The translations under genes were made by a program, and so were the position numbers. From NCBI GenBank assembly GCA_964489405.1, contig CAZAYL010000019.1, forward strand, positions 1 through 21,200: DNA of 21,200 nucleotides. Reading direction: 5' to 3'. Shown here piece after piece: positions 1-6,344 of this stretch (its first letter is position 1; each line of letters begins with the position of its first letter). This DNA comes from CAKVOD01 sp964489405 (GTDB lineage: Bacteria > Bacillota > Clostridia > Christensenellales > UBA1242). A model generated the notes under the pieces. It was not told where the DNA came from, ran no database searches, and saw only the letters and a list, made by a program, of their open reading frames with translations.

Positions 1-198
1 CAACAATATCAACGTGTCATTAAATCTTTTATGTAATTTTAAACCATTTGCTTTGTATTTGCCATTTGCACAATTGTGCAAATTTGCGTAGTTATGTTGT
101 AGATTTTTGCTACTATCTTGCTGATTTTTAAGGGTTAAGCTGTCATTTTTTGACGCTTTATACCCCCCCCCCCCTAGTACATTTGTTCTAAAAATCAT
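1..198 (-). CDS. 5' part of an unrecognised gene with a 12-G tract (runs off the left edge)
   Basis: An open frame of 66 codons begins at an ATG at 198 and is still open at base 1, so the gene is partial. The start is well supported: AGGAGA lies 8 nt upstream (minus strand), and a TTGACA-17 bp-TATACT promoter lies about 45-75 nt upstream. The peptide begins MIFRTNVLGGGGYKASKND and continues Lys/Asn/Gln-rich and hydrophilic; I do not recognise a family. Codons 9-12 are four GGG glycines made by a run of 12 G (163-174 on the plus strand reads C12). With 11 G the frame ends at a TAA nine codons after the tract; with 13 G it ends two codons after it, so any single-base slip would switch the gene off. 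No other gene explains this stretch. Alternative: a spurious frame in intergenic DNA, made less likely by the combined promoter, RBS and open frame. Confidence 0.6.
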   Translation of the reverse strand, partial: MIFRTNVLGGGGYKASKNDSLTLKNQQDSSKNLQHNYANLHNCANGKYKANGLKLHKRFNDTLILL

Positions 199-244
199 AC
201 TTCTACTCTCCTAAATATGTATAGTATTTGTATTTTACAAGTTT

Positions 245-273
245 AGTATACATATTTTTTGTCCCTTTGTCAA
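245..273 (-). promoter_or_regulatory. Sigma-A-type promoter of the left-edge gene
   Basis: On the minus strand TTGACA (273-268) is followed after exactly 17 bp by TATACT (250-245). Transcription would start near 238, giving a leader of about 40 nt that contains the AGGAGA ribosome binding site of the gene starting at 198. Just upstream of the -35 box are the operator-like repeats at 280-308. Confidence 0.7.
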
Positions 274-279
274 GCAATT

Positions 280-308
280 TTGATAACAATATTCAATATT
301 GATAACAA
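280..308. promoter_or_regulatory. Operator-like direct repeats around a 7-1-7 palindrome
   Basis: TTGATAACAA occurs at 280-289 and again at 299-308 in the same orientation, 19 bp apart. Between and overlapping them is a perfect palindrome, CAATATT-C-AATATTG (287-301). The block sits directly upstream of the -35 box of the promoter at 245-273, where an activator or repressor could bind. Binding is inferred; the regulator is unknown. Confidence 0.4.
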
Positions 309-333
309 AAGTAAAAAAGTGGCACTTCCCCCC

Positions 334-410
334 GCGAGAATGCTCTGCCATATTGCCCGCGCTAGCTATCAAAAGCAGTGCGCTTTCGCACCCGCGGTAG
401 CTATCTGTAG
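334..410. repeat. Dispersed GC-rich intergenic repeat (copy downstream of rsmI)
   Basis: A 29-bp stretch at 334-362 is identical to 1350-1378. Adjacent to it, read on the minus strand, is a copy (about 362-410) of the 35-bp repeat unit also seen at 4040-4074 and 20751-20820, recognisable by GCGGGTGCGAAAGCGCACTG, which can form a small GTGCG/CGCAC hairpin. The block lies just beyond the rsmI stop codon. On the minus strand the hairpin is followed by TGCTTTTGA, so it could act as a weak terminator of rsmI, but there is no long U tract. Confidence 0.7.
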
Positions 411-418
411 CGACGGGG

Positions 419-1234
419 TTATTTCTGCTTGATGTACATTTGATAAACGACGTTTTTTTGCAAGTTGCATAATTTTGCGACTTGCTTGACCGCTTCTTTG
501 CCGTCGACGCCACTATCGAGCAGTCGTTTGAGTTCAACGCTTGGGTCGCGCTCGTTTTGCGTTGCGCCCTCGACTATAATCACATATTCCCCGCGCGGGT
601 CGTCAACGCGCACATTTTCAAGTTCGCCACGCAAAACTGTTTCGTGCATTTTGCTGATTTCCTTGCACACGGCGCATTTTCGAAAACCGCCAAGGCTTTG
701 CGCCAAGAACTCTAGGTCGGCGTTTATGTCGTGGACGCTACTATAAAAAACAAGTGTCGTCGGGAGTTCGCGCACGCGCTCAATTTGTTCAAGGCGCGAT
801 TTATCTTTGTCTTTCAAGAAACCGACAAAATAAAAGTTTTCCGTCGAAAAACCGCTCAAAAGCAGGGCGTTTATGCACGCGCACGCACCCGAAATGACTG
901 TAAACTCGATGTTATTCTCAATCAACATTTGACTGAGTCTGTTGCCGGGGTCGCTAATGCTCGGCATACCCGCGTCGCTGATATAGGCAATGCGCTTGCC
1001 ACACTTTAGTTTTTGCAAACACAGCTCAATTTTGCTATCATTGCTAAACTTGTGGAAACTCTGCAAGGGTTTCGCGATGTCATAGAACTTCAAAAGTGGC
1101 AATGAGTGGCGCGTGTCTTCGCACCAAATCTCGTCGACCGACTTCAAAATATCGACCGCGCGATAGGTCATTTCGCCGAAATTTCCAATCGGGGTACCTA
1201 CAAAATAAAACTGATATTCTCTCGAATCTACCAT
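419..1234 (-). CDS. rsmI: 16S rRNA (cytidine(1402)-2'-O)-methyltransferase RsmI
   Basis: RsmI is a SAM-dependent tetrapyrrole-methylase-fold enzyme that 2'-O-methylates C1402 in the decoding centre of 16S rRNA. The 271-residue product has the usual family length and its motifs in order: FVGTPIGNFGEMTYRA near residue 12, CEDTRHS near 38, SDAGMPSISDPG near 86 (the SAM-site loop; the family usually has SDAGTPGISDPG), SGACACINALLLSG near 115, GFLKDKDKSR near 138, and the EISKMHETVLRG block near 191. The start at 1234 is preceded on the minus strand by AAAAGGA at about 8 nt. It is the last recognisable gene of the holB-ricT-trmN6-rsmI cluster, but a 358-bp repeat-filled gap separates it from trmN6, so it probably has its own promoter, which I could not place with confidence. 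Confidence 0.97.
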   Translation of the reverse strand: MVDSREYQFYFVGTPIGNFGEMTYRAVDILKSVDEIWCEDTRHSLPLLKFYDIAKPLQSFHKFSNDSKIELCLQKLKCGKRIAYISDAGMPSISDPGNRLSQMLIENNIEFTVISGACACINALLLSGFSTENFYFVGFLKDKDKSRLEQIERVRELPTTLVFYSSVHDINADLEFLAQSLGGFRKCAVCKEISKMHETVLRGELENVRVDDPRGEYVIIVEGATQNERDPSVELKRLLDSGVDGKEAVKQVAKLCNLQKNVVYQMYIKQK

Positions 1235-1295
1235 TTTCTTTTTCCTTTTAGTAATGAATTGTTTTTTTATGTACTACATATGTATATTTAATAAT

Positions 1296-1571
1296 GATTG
1301 ATTTATCATCTTGCTAGCGCTAAGCGGGCTTGTGGGCGCGATACCGCACGCGAGAATGCTCTGCCATATTGCCCGCGCCAGCATAATAAGGATTGATTTT
1401 ATCATCGTGCTAGCGCGTGGCGGGCTGTGAGGCGCGATACCGCACGCGAGGCACGCGGTTCGCGAGATTCCTACGCTTCATCAAACCCCACAATGCGGGT
1501 TTGATTTTCGCTCTGAATGACCCAAAGAGAGTACTTGTACTTGCTTTAATGTAGCAGTGCGCTTTCGCCCC
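1296..1571. repeat. Repeat-filled intergenic block between trmN6 and rsmI
   Basis: The 358-bp gap 1235-1592 holds no gene. Two imperfect copies of a segment of about 60 bp start at 1296 and 1391 (offset 95); both contain GATTGATTT, GCTAGCGC, and GGCGCGATACCGCACGCGAG. Inside the first unit, 1350-1378 is identical to 334-362. From 1471 to about 1550 follows an element whose reverse complement recurs at about 21117-21200. It contains a perfect 9-bp hairpin (ATCAAACCC 1480-1488, GGGTTTGAT 1497-1505) and AGTACTTGTACT (1530-1541). At 1553-1571 is a fragment of the 35-bp family (AGCAGTGCGCTTTCGC). Confidence 0.75.
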
Positions 1572-1592
1572 TATGTTTTGCGCAACGCTGTC

Positions 1593-2303
1593 TTAAGTGT
1601 GTTGAGTGAATGCGCACCCGTGTTTTGCACCGACGACCGCTTTGACAAGCGCTAGACGAAAGCGGTTGTTTTTTGTAATAAATTCGACCGCTTTTATACG
1701 CATATTGTATTTTTCTAGCGCCATCGCAATCTCAAACAGTCGCTCGCTTTTCGCTAGGAAATAGAATGCCCCACCAAACCGCAACGCACCCCCCGCCACG
1801 CGCGCAATCTCGTCAAAATTCGTCGCAACTTCAGCACGCGCTATCATATCGCTCTCGCTCAATTTTTTGAACCCAGTGTCCGCCTTTTCGTACGGCGGAT
1901 TGCACAAAACAACGTCAAAACTCGCCTTTTGCACATAATTGAACGCATTTTTAAGGTCGTCATTGATTGCCGTAAAAATGCCGTCTAGCTCATTTATGTA
2001 AATGTTCTTTTGCAGAAGTTCGCAAAGCGATTTTTGCAATTCAATGCAAACCCACTGCCCGCGCCCTACGTCCCCGCGCGAAACCGCGTTGTCCGCAAAC
2101 TTATGCAGTGAAACAATCCCACAGCCAGCGCAAAGCTCTAGCACGCGGTCGCCATTTTTTGCGCGCGCGAAATTTGCCAGCCGAACGCTATCGCTCGTAA
2201 AATTATAGTGATTTTTTGACTGCAAAATCTTGTAGTCGCCAAGCAACAAATCGTCCAGCCGTTCGCCGTCGGCAAACACTTCCTTGAGCCTATCCTTGTT
2301 CAT
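1593..2303 (-). CDS. trmN6: tRNA1(Val) adenine-37 N6-methyltransferase-like protein (TrmN6/YabB family)
   Basis: This is a Rossmann-fold class I methyltransferase. It shows the SAM-binding motif I (VLELCAGCGIVSL, near residue 53) and the N6-adenine signature NPPY (VVLCNPPYEK, near 130), the set expected for TrmN6/YfiC and Bacillus YabB, which methylate A37 of a tRNA. The N-terminal ERLDDLLLGDYKILQSKNHYNFTSDSVRLANFA segment is also typical. I prefer the ATG at 2303 (236 residues, MNKDRLKEVF) over the one at 2318, because GGGGGTGG lies just upstream of 2303 and no ribosome binding site precedes 2318. The start overlaps the end of ricT by 14 nt, so the two are translationally coupled and share a transcript. 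The position between yaaT and rsmI matches yabB in B. subtilis. The exact tRNA substrate is inferred from the family. Confidence 0.88.
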   Translation of the reverse strand: MNKDRLKEVFADGERLDDLLLGDYKILQSKNHYNFTSDSVRLANFARAKNGDRVLELCAGCGIVSLHKFADNAVSRGDVGRGQWVCIELQKSLCELLQKNIYINELDGIFTAINDDLKNAFNYVQKASFDVVLCNPPYEKADTGFKKLSESDMIARAEVATNFDEIARVAGGALRFGGAFYFLAKSERLFEIAMALEKYNMRIKAVEFITKNNRFRLALVKAVVGAKHGCAFTQHT

Positions 2304-3771
2304 TGCCACCCCCGCCATCGCGCAAATTACTGCGTCCGCGCGAACTTGAGCGATTTACTGCGCCCGCACCTGAATGCGTCGCACTCGATTTTTGCTCGCC
2401 CTTTTGCGCTTTATTATTTACAAAACTCTTACTCTCGCCCGCTTTTAAATTATTACTTTTTTGTTTTTGACGATTATTTTTAATCTTTTCAACGTTTTTT
2501 TGCACATTTTTATCACTTTTTTGCGTATTTTCTGCGTTTTTTTGATTTTTATTTTTAATATCCGCTTGCGTTTTTTGTCCATTTTGTGTGTACATATCTT
2601 GAGATGTTGAAGCGTTTTGTTGCAATTTTTGCGCTTTGTCAAAGTCTTTTTGCGTGCTATTGACATTTTTTCGCACTATGTTGTTATTTTTTGGTATCTT
2701 AACGTCATTTTTTTGCGGGTTGCCACTGTTTTTTTGCGCTTTTGTAGTGTTTTTTTGCGTATTTTCAGCGTTTTTTCTTGTTTTTTTGTTGTTTTCAGTC
2801 AAAATTTTAATATTTTTTTCGTTTTTAGTATTTTCATTATTATATTTTATTTTGTCGCCATACGCGCTCTCTTTGCGCTCAAATTGTTCCATTTGTGTGT
2901 TTTCGCACGCAAATTTACTTGATTCTAGATCTTCGCACGCGCACGCGTGTTTGCAAATGATTGTTTCAAATTTTTCGTTACACAATTTTAATTCATCTAG
3001 TGAATAATCAATCATAACCGCTTCGTCCCCCACGTTTTCGACGGACACAATTTTTTCGAGCAATTTATTGAAGCGAACAATGCCCTGCTCGCCTGTCGGC
3101 AAATTTATCGTCGAGCCAACTTTGGGCATTTCCGCCATCGCGTCAAGATAAACATCTTTTTCATACCCAAGACAGCACATCAATTTCCCACAATAGCCGT
3201 TAATTTTGTTTGGAGAAAGCGCAAGACCCTGATTTTTTGCCATTTTTATTCCCACTTGCCCTGCATCAGCTAAAAAGCGCTTACAACAACACAGTTGCCC
3301 GCAAGGTCCAATCCCGCCCTGCATCGCAATTTCATCGCGGTCATTTATCTGACGCATTTCAATTCGCGTGTGCAACTCTGACGCTAAATCTTTGACAAGT
3401 TCGCGAAAATCAACGCGTTCGCTTGCAGTAAAATAGAAAATCAATTTACCAAAATCAAGGGTCGCATAAACATCGACAATTTTTATTTCCAATTTGTGCT
3501 TTAATAGCATTGATTCGCAATATCTGTGCGCCCTACGCACTTTGTTCTCAGTCGCGCGCGCCTTTTCTAAATCTTGCGCAGTCGCGCGATGCTCGAAAAT
3601 AAGCGTGCCGTTGGGGTCAAATTTTCCGCCCAAGTGCTGAACTTCCGCCAAATGTAAACCATTGTCGTCCGAAAAAACAACTTGCTCGCCAACTCGAATT
3701 TTTTCACTTTCATCGATAGCTAAACTCTTGTTAAGCCCTAAATATTTATTCTTAATCATTATCATTTTCAT
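2290..3771 (-). CDS. ricT: PSP1-domain protein RicT (YaaT) with a long low-complexity C-terminal tail
   Basis: RicT is the PSP1-domain subunit of the RicA-RicF-RicT (Y) complex, which carries Fe-S clusters and modulates RNase Y-dependent mRNA maturation in Bacillus. Residues 1-275 form the conserved core, with the cysteine-rich GGIGPCGQLCCCKRFL and IKMAKNQGLALSPNKINGYCGKLMCCLGYE motifs (near residues 155-205) that hold the cluster ligands. Family members are usually about 260-300 residues. Here about 200 extra residues follow, rich in Lys, Asn and Gln with degenerate KNxxNTQKN repeats and ending SSSRGRSNLRDGGGG. I chose the ATG at 3771 (493 residues) because TAGGTG lies about 7 nt upstream; the in-frame GTG at 3780 overlaps that ribosome binding site. 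The 3' end overlaps trmN6 by 14 nt. About 725 bp of repeat-rich DNA separates it from holB upstream. Confidence 0.96.
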   Translation of the reverse strand: MKMIMIKNKYLGLNKSLAIDESEKIRVGEQVVFSDDNGLHLAEVQHLGGKFDPNGTLIFEHRATAQDLEKARATENKVRRAHRYCESMLLKHKLEIKIVDVYATLDFGKLIFYFTASERVDFRELVKDLASELHTRIEMRQINDRDEIAMQGGIGPCGQLCCCKRFLADAGQVGIKMAKNQGLALSPNKINGYCGKLMCCLGYEKDVYLDAMAEMPKVGSTINLPTGEQGIVRFNKLLEKIVSVENVGDEAVMIDYSLDELKLCNEKFETIICKHACACEDLESSKFACENTQMEQFERKESAYGDKIKYNNENTKNEKNIKILTENNKKTRKNAENTQKNTTKAQKNSGNPQKNDVKIPKNNNIVRKNVNSTQKDFDKAQKLQQNASTSQDMYTQNGQKTQADIKNKNQKNAENTQKSDKNVQKNVEKIKNNRQKQKSNNLKAGESKSFVNNKAQKGEQKSSATHSGAGAVNRSSSRGRSNLRDGGGGNEQG

Positions 3772-3882
3772 AATGTTCACCTATATTCATTTAATTATAT
3801 ATTAATTTATTTAACACCTATTGATAAAAATTTAGTAAATCTCACTTGCCCTATATTTGCAAAATTTCTAAATTCTACTCAT

Positions 3883-3888
3883 ATTATA
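3883..3888 (-). promoter_or_regulatory. Candidate -10 element of the ricT-trmN6 transcript
   Basis: TATAAT is present on the minus strand (3888-3883) in TTGTATAATATGAG, about 110 nt upstream of the ricT start. The expected -35 position (around 3906-3911) reads TTAATT, a poor match, so the call rests mainly on the perfect -10 and the need for a promoter after the long gap from holB. An imperfect direct repeat lies just upstream (3910-3962). Confidence 0.35.
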
Positions 3889-3909
3889 CAACAAAATCGT
3901 CTAAAAATT

Positions 3910-3962
3910 AAGCATTTTACACACCTTTCCACCCAAAATCAAGTATTTTTACCCCTTTCCAC
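3910..3962. repeat. Imperfect direct repeat upstream of ricT
   Basis: AAGCATTTTACACACCTTTC (from 3910, continuing CAC) recurs as AAGTATTTTTACCCCTTTCC (from 3941, continuing AC), 31 bp apart. The block lies at about -45 to -100 relative to the presumed ricT transcription start, a position where a regulator could bind. A small CCACA/TGTGG hairpin (3959-3974) overlaps its far end. Confidence 0.45.
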
Positions 3963-4015
3963 AGCCTTTTGTGGACAATGCACGCGCGTATGACCAATAA
4001 TAACCATTTTTCGTA

Positions 4016-4263
4016 GTAGCGCACTGCTACAGATAGCTAGCGCGGGTGCGAAAGCGCACTGCTACAGGTAGCTGGCGCAGTCAATAAGTGTGGGTACCCC
4101 ATAACCAACCGCGTCCCCTTCCGGGCAAGGCTCGCCTTGACTTCAGGTTTGGTTGTCATCTCACAACAACATACCCGCACCAACCCACACCTGCACCTGT
4201 GCCGTCTGGCACCGACGCTTCGCTCGCAATGACGATAGGTGTGAGTACCTTGCGATGAAAATA
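4016..4263. repeat. Composite dispersed repeat, copy A (35-bp units plus 140-bp core)
   Basis: The element begins with a partial and a full 35-bp unit (4016-4039, 4040-4074; marker GCGGGTGCGAAAGCGCACTG). It continues into a 140-bp core (4098-4237) that matches 20843-20982 with only four substitutions and no indels, in the same orientation. It ends in AGTACCTT and GAAAATAA (to about 4263), also shared with the second copy. The core can form short hairpins (CAAGGC/GCCTTG; GTGCC/GGCAC) and contains, on the minus strand, GTCATTGCGAGCGAAGCG, a motif common in intergenic repeats of many uncultured bacteria. I see no conserved reading frame, so it is probably a non-autonomous mobile or REP-like element. 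Confidence 0.85.
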
Positions 4264-4347
4264 AAGCCCCATCGCTAAAGGTTTAGTTGAGTGGCACTAC
4301 ATTATTTTAAGTACATAGTTAAAGTGCTATGTGCACAAACAGCAAAT

Positions 4348-4446
4348 ATGCACACTTATTACATATACAACAAATGCGCATATATTTTATATGCACACTT
4401 AACACATAAATAATAAATGCACATATATCTTATATGTGCATTTATT
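4348..4446. repeat. AT-rich 43-bp tandem repeat ending in a 16-bp-stem hairpin
   Basis: Two 43-bp units abut at 4348-4390 and 4391-4433. Both start ATGCACACTTA and carry AAATGC(A/G)CATATAT near the end; partial units flank them. The second unit merges into a perfect hairpin: arms 4412-4427 and 4431-4446 (AATAAATGCACATATA and its complement) with a TCT loop. It starts about 50 bp past the holB stop codon, so it may end or protect the holB mRNA, although no U tract follows it on the minus strand. A weaker ACATAG/CTATGT hairpin lies at about 4313-4332. Confidence 0.7.
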
Positions 4447-4496
4447 GTATACAAAAGGTATTCAAATTAATTGACAAAGTTTGTACCCCTACAAAA

Positions 4497-5450
4497 TCAC
4501 GACTTCATATTGGCGCATTTGCACGTTTCAATCAAAAGGTCGTCAATAATTGCAGTAGTATAACACGCGCGGGCGAGCATTTCCGCCAAGCGCGCAATCC
4601 GCGTGAGCAAAGTCAAAATCGCGTCCGTCGACAATTCATTTTTAAGCGAATCAAAATCGAGTTTCACAAAATCATTTTTTTCGTCCAAAATTTGCATACG
4701 CAACATTTTTTCCAAAGTATCGCTGTAAATTTGCAAGAAAAGTTCCAACTTATCCTTATATTTCATCAATTCCACTGCATATTGAAGCAAATTGCCTGAA
4801 GTTTTGCAATTTTTTATAATCGCAAACGCCAAGTCAACGAGTTCCCCAACGACCGCGTTCGTTAGCATAAAATCGGTTCGCCCCATTTCGCGACGCCCAA
4901 AACACTTTGCTATCTCGATTGTTTTCGCGTTCACACTGTACCCCGCCATAAAAATTTCAAGCACTTGCTCACTTAAGGGGTCAAGGTCCAAACGACGACA
5001 GCGCGACTTGACGGTTCGCAATATTCCGTCGTCCTTTGCACTGCTCAAAAGGAAATAAACATTGTTCGGCGTATCTTCAAGCGTCTTTAGCAATTTGTTT
5101 TGCGCTTGAGTAGTCGCGGAAGAAAAATCTTCAAGCACAAAAACCTTTACATTCGCTTCCATAGGGAAATAGTAAATTTTGTCCAAAATTATCTCGACGT
5201 CCTCAACTTTCAGCCCGTCCCCTTTTGGCAAAAAGAACACGTCGGGGTGCACTTTCTTTGCGATGTTTCTCATAGTCGCTTCATTTTTATCTTCGCAAAT
5301 AACCAAATTGGCAAACGCAAGCGCGAATGCTTGTCGCGACATTAAATCTGGCGAAATCAGTAGGTTGCAATTTGGCAATCTTTGCTTATAATAGTCATCA
5401 GCAACGCTTTGGTATGCTTTAGTTGTTTTTATCAGGTCTATTCTATCCAT
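4497..5450 (-). CDS. holB: DNA polymerase III delta' subunit (clamp-loader) HolB
   Basis: This is an AAA+-type delta' subunit of the clamp loader, which helps load the beta sliding clamp on primed DNA. The 317-residue product has the family's diagnostic stretch: HPDVFFLPKGDGLKVEDVEIILDKIYYFP (near residues 68-96), VFVLEDFSSATTQAQNKLLKTLEDTPNNVYFLLSS (near 103-137) and ILRTVKSRCRRLDL (near 143-156), which contains the SRC motif that contacts the neighbouring ATPase. As expected for delta', there is no functional Walker A loop (LLISPDLMSRQAF in its place). The four-cysteine zinc module of many delta' proteins is also missing; the region after LVICEDKNEAT runs straight into the next block. The ATG at 5450 has AAGGG about 8 nt upstream and its own promoter at 5471-5499. 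It heads the conserved holB-yaaT-yabB-rsmI order, but a repeat-filled gap separates it from ricT. Confidence 0.94.
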   Translation of the reverse strand: MDRIDLIKTTKAYQSVADDYYKQRLPNCNLLISPDLMSRQAFALAFANLVICEDKNEATMRNIAKKVHPDVFFLPKGDGLKVEDVEIILDKIYYFPMEANVKVFVLEDFSSATTQAQNKLLKTLEDTPNNVYFLLSSAKDDGILRTVKSRCRRLDLDPLSEQVLEIFMAGYSVNAKTIEIAKCFGRREMGRTDFMLTNAVVGELVDLAFAIIKNCKTSGNLLQYAVELMKYKDKLELFLQIYSDTLEKMLRMQILDEKNDFVKLDFDSLKNELSTDAILTLLTRIARLAEMLARACYTTAIIDDLLIETCKCANMKS

Positions 5451-5470
5451 TTTTTGTTCCCTTATTTTAA

Positions 5471-5499
5471 ATTATAACAAATTTTTACGCAAATAGCAA
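5471..5499 (-). promoter_or_regulatory. Sigma-A-type promoter of holB
   Basis: On the minus strand TTGCTA (5499-5494) is followed after 17 bp by a perfect TATAAT (5476-5471). The short leader carries the AAGGG ribosome binding site of holB. The rest of the divergent gap up to 5687 is very AT-rich DNA in which I see no gene. Confidence 0.65.
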
Positions 5500-5687
5500 G
5501 GACATTATTTGTGTATTTTTGTTGCTGGGGTTGTCTATGTTTTGTGTATTTCCCTTATTCAAAAAAACGCATTTTTAGATATTTTTTTCTGTTTTCAATG
5601 AAAATTTTTGGCAATCGCAAAATGTGCGAAAACTTTTTGAAAAAAATTGAAAATTTTTAAACTTTTTTTAATTTTGGTATTGTAATT

Positions 5688-5715
5688 TTGCAAAAGTTAT
5701 GATATTATATATATA
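5688..5715 (+). promoter_or_regulatory. Candidate promoter of the small plus-strand gene
   Basis: TTGCAA (5688-5693) is followed after 16 bp by TATATA (5710-5715), 45 nt before the ATG at 5760. The surrounding sequence is so AT-rich that alternative -10 boxes (for example TATTAT near 5704) are equally possible. Confidence 0.4.
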
Positions 5716-5759
5716 GATAATTGATATACAATTCAATAGTCAACAAAAGAGGGGTGCTT

Positions 5760-6278
5760 ATGAACAAAATAAACGAATATTTAGCAAAATTAATCATTAT
5801 CGACAACAAGCTTGCCGAGCTTGATAAAGAGCGTAAGACATCCCAAGGGAGTAATTTTATCGAATTAAAGCGTAGACAATTGCTTAGCCAGCGCAAAAAA
5901 GCGTCAAAGAGATATTATCTAGAGTTTGCGAAAAACAATATCCACGCTTTGCGCTGTGTCGACGTCCGCGAATTGGGGACTGAGATTTTAGCCATCAACA
6001 ACCGTTTGTATTGCTCGCCGACGGTCGAAAAATTATGCGATTTATATAGCAAAGAGTGCAATAGTAAAGAGAGTGCTATCAAAAAATTGCAAAAATATGG
6101 TTTTTGCGTGGCAAGAACACTCACTGATGACGATGGACACGAAGCAACAATTATTAGAGCTACACCGCTTGGACAACTTCGCTTAGTAACGGATGAAAGT
6201 ACTGCTTTTAAATATGGAATACATTCTCAACTTATGTGCTTTAATAAAGTTGACACATCAAATGAGCTTGGACGATGA
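5760..6278 (+). CDS. Hypothetical protein with an N-terminal coiled-coil-like segment
   Basis: The 172-residue product is not one I recognise. It is predicted cytoplasmic: no signal peptide or membrane segment is visible. Residues 1-60 are helical and charged (KINEYLAKLIIIDNKLAELDKERK, then KRRQLLSQRKKASKRYYLEF) and could form a short coiled coil. The C-terminal half looks globular, with ESAIKKLQKYGFCVARTLTDDDGHEATIIRATPLGQLRLVTDES, where GFCVARTLTDDDGHEATIIRAT could be a beta hairpin. The ATG at 5760 is chosen over the upstream in-frame ATG at 5721 because AGAGGGG lies about 6 nt before it. The gene stands alone on the plus strand, divergent from holB and convergent with the giant gene, with its own promoter candidate and a clear terminator, which supports it being real. 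Confidence 0.75.
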   Translation: MNKINEYLAKLIIIDNKLAELDKERKTSQGSNFIELKRRQLLSQRKKASKRYYLEFAKNNIHALRCVDVRELGTEILAINNRLYCSPTVEKLCDLYSKECNSKESAIKKLQKYGFCVARTLTDDDGHEATIIRATPLGQLRLVTDESTAFKYGIHSQLMCFNKVDTSNELGR

Positions 6279-6304
6279 TAATGATTAATTTGCAAATAAA
6301 TTAG

Positions 6305-6328
6305 AAACGGCACTTGCCGTTTTTTTTT
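6305..6328 (+). terminator. Rho-independent terminator of the small plus-strand gene
   Basis: AAACGGC (6305-6311) pairs with GCCGTTT (6316-6322) around an ACTT loop, followed by a run of T to 6328. It begins 27 bp after the stop codon at 6278. Confidence 0.85.
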
Positions 6329-6344
6329 GCAATAAAACAAAAAT

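Noticed and set aside
235..537. A 100-codon minus-strand open frame overlapping the end of rsmI
   Set aside because: It overlaps the rsmI 3' end, the GC-rich repeat and the promoter of the left-edge gene, with no RBS and no recognisable protein.
2617..3007. Phe/Val-rich plus-strand frames resembling membrane proteins
   Set aside because: They are the antisense of the Lys/Asn-rich tail of ricT, which automatically reads as Phe/Leu/Val.
4016..4263. Insertion sequence or transposon
   Set aside because: No transposase or long open frame is present in either copy and I could not define terminal inverted repeats or target duplications, so it is listed only as a dispersed repeat.
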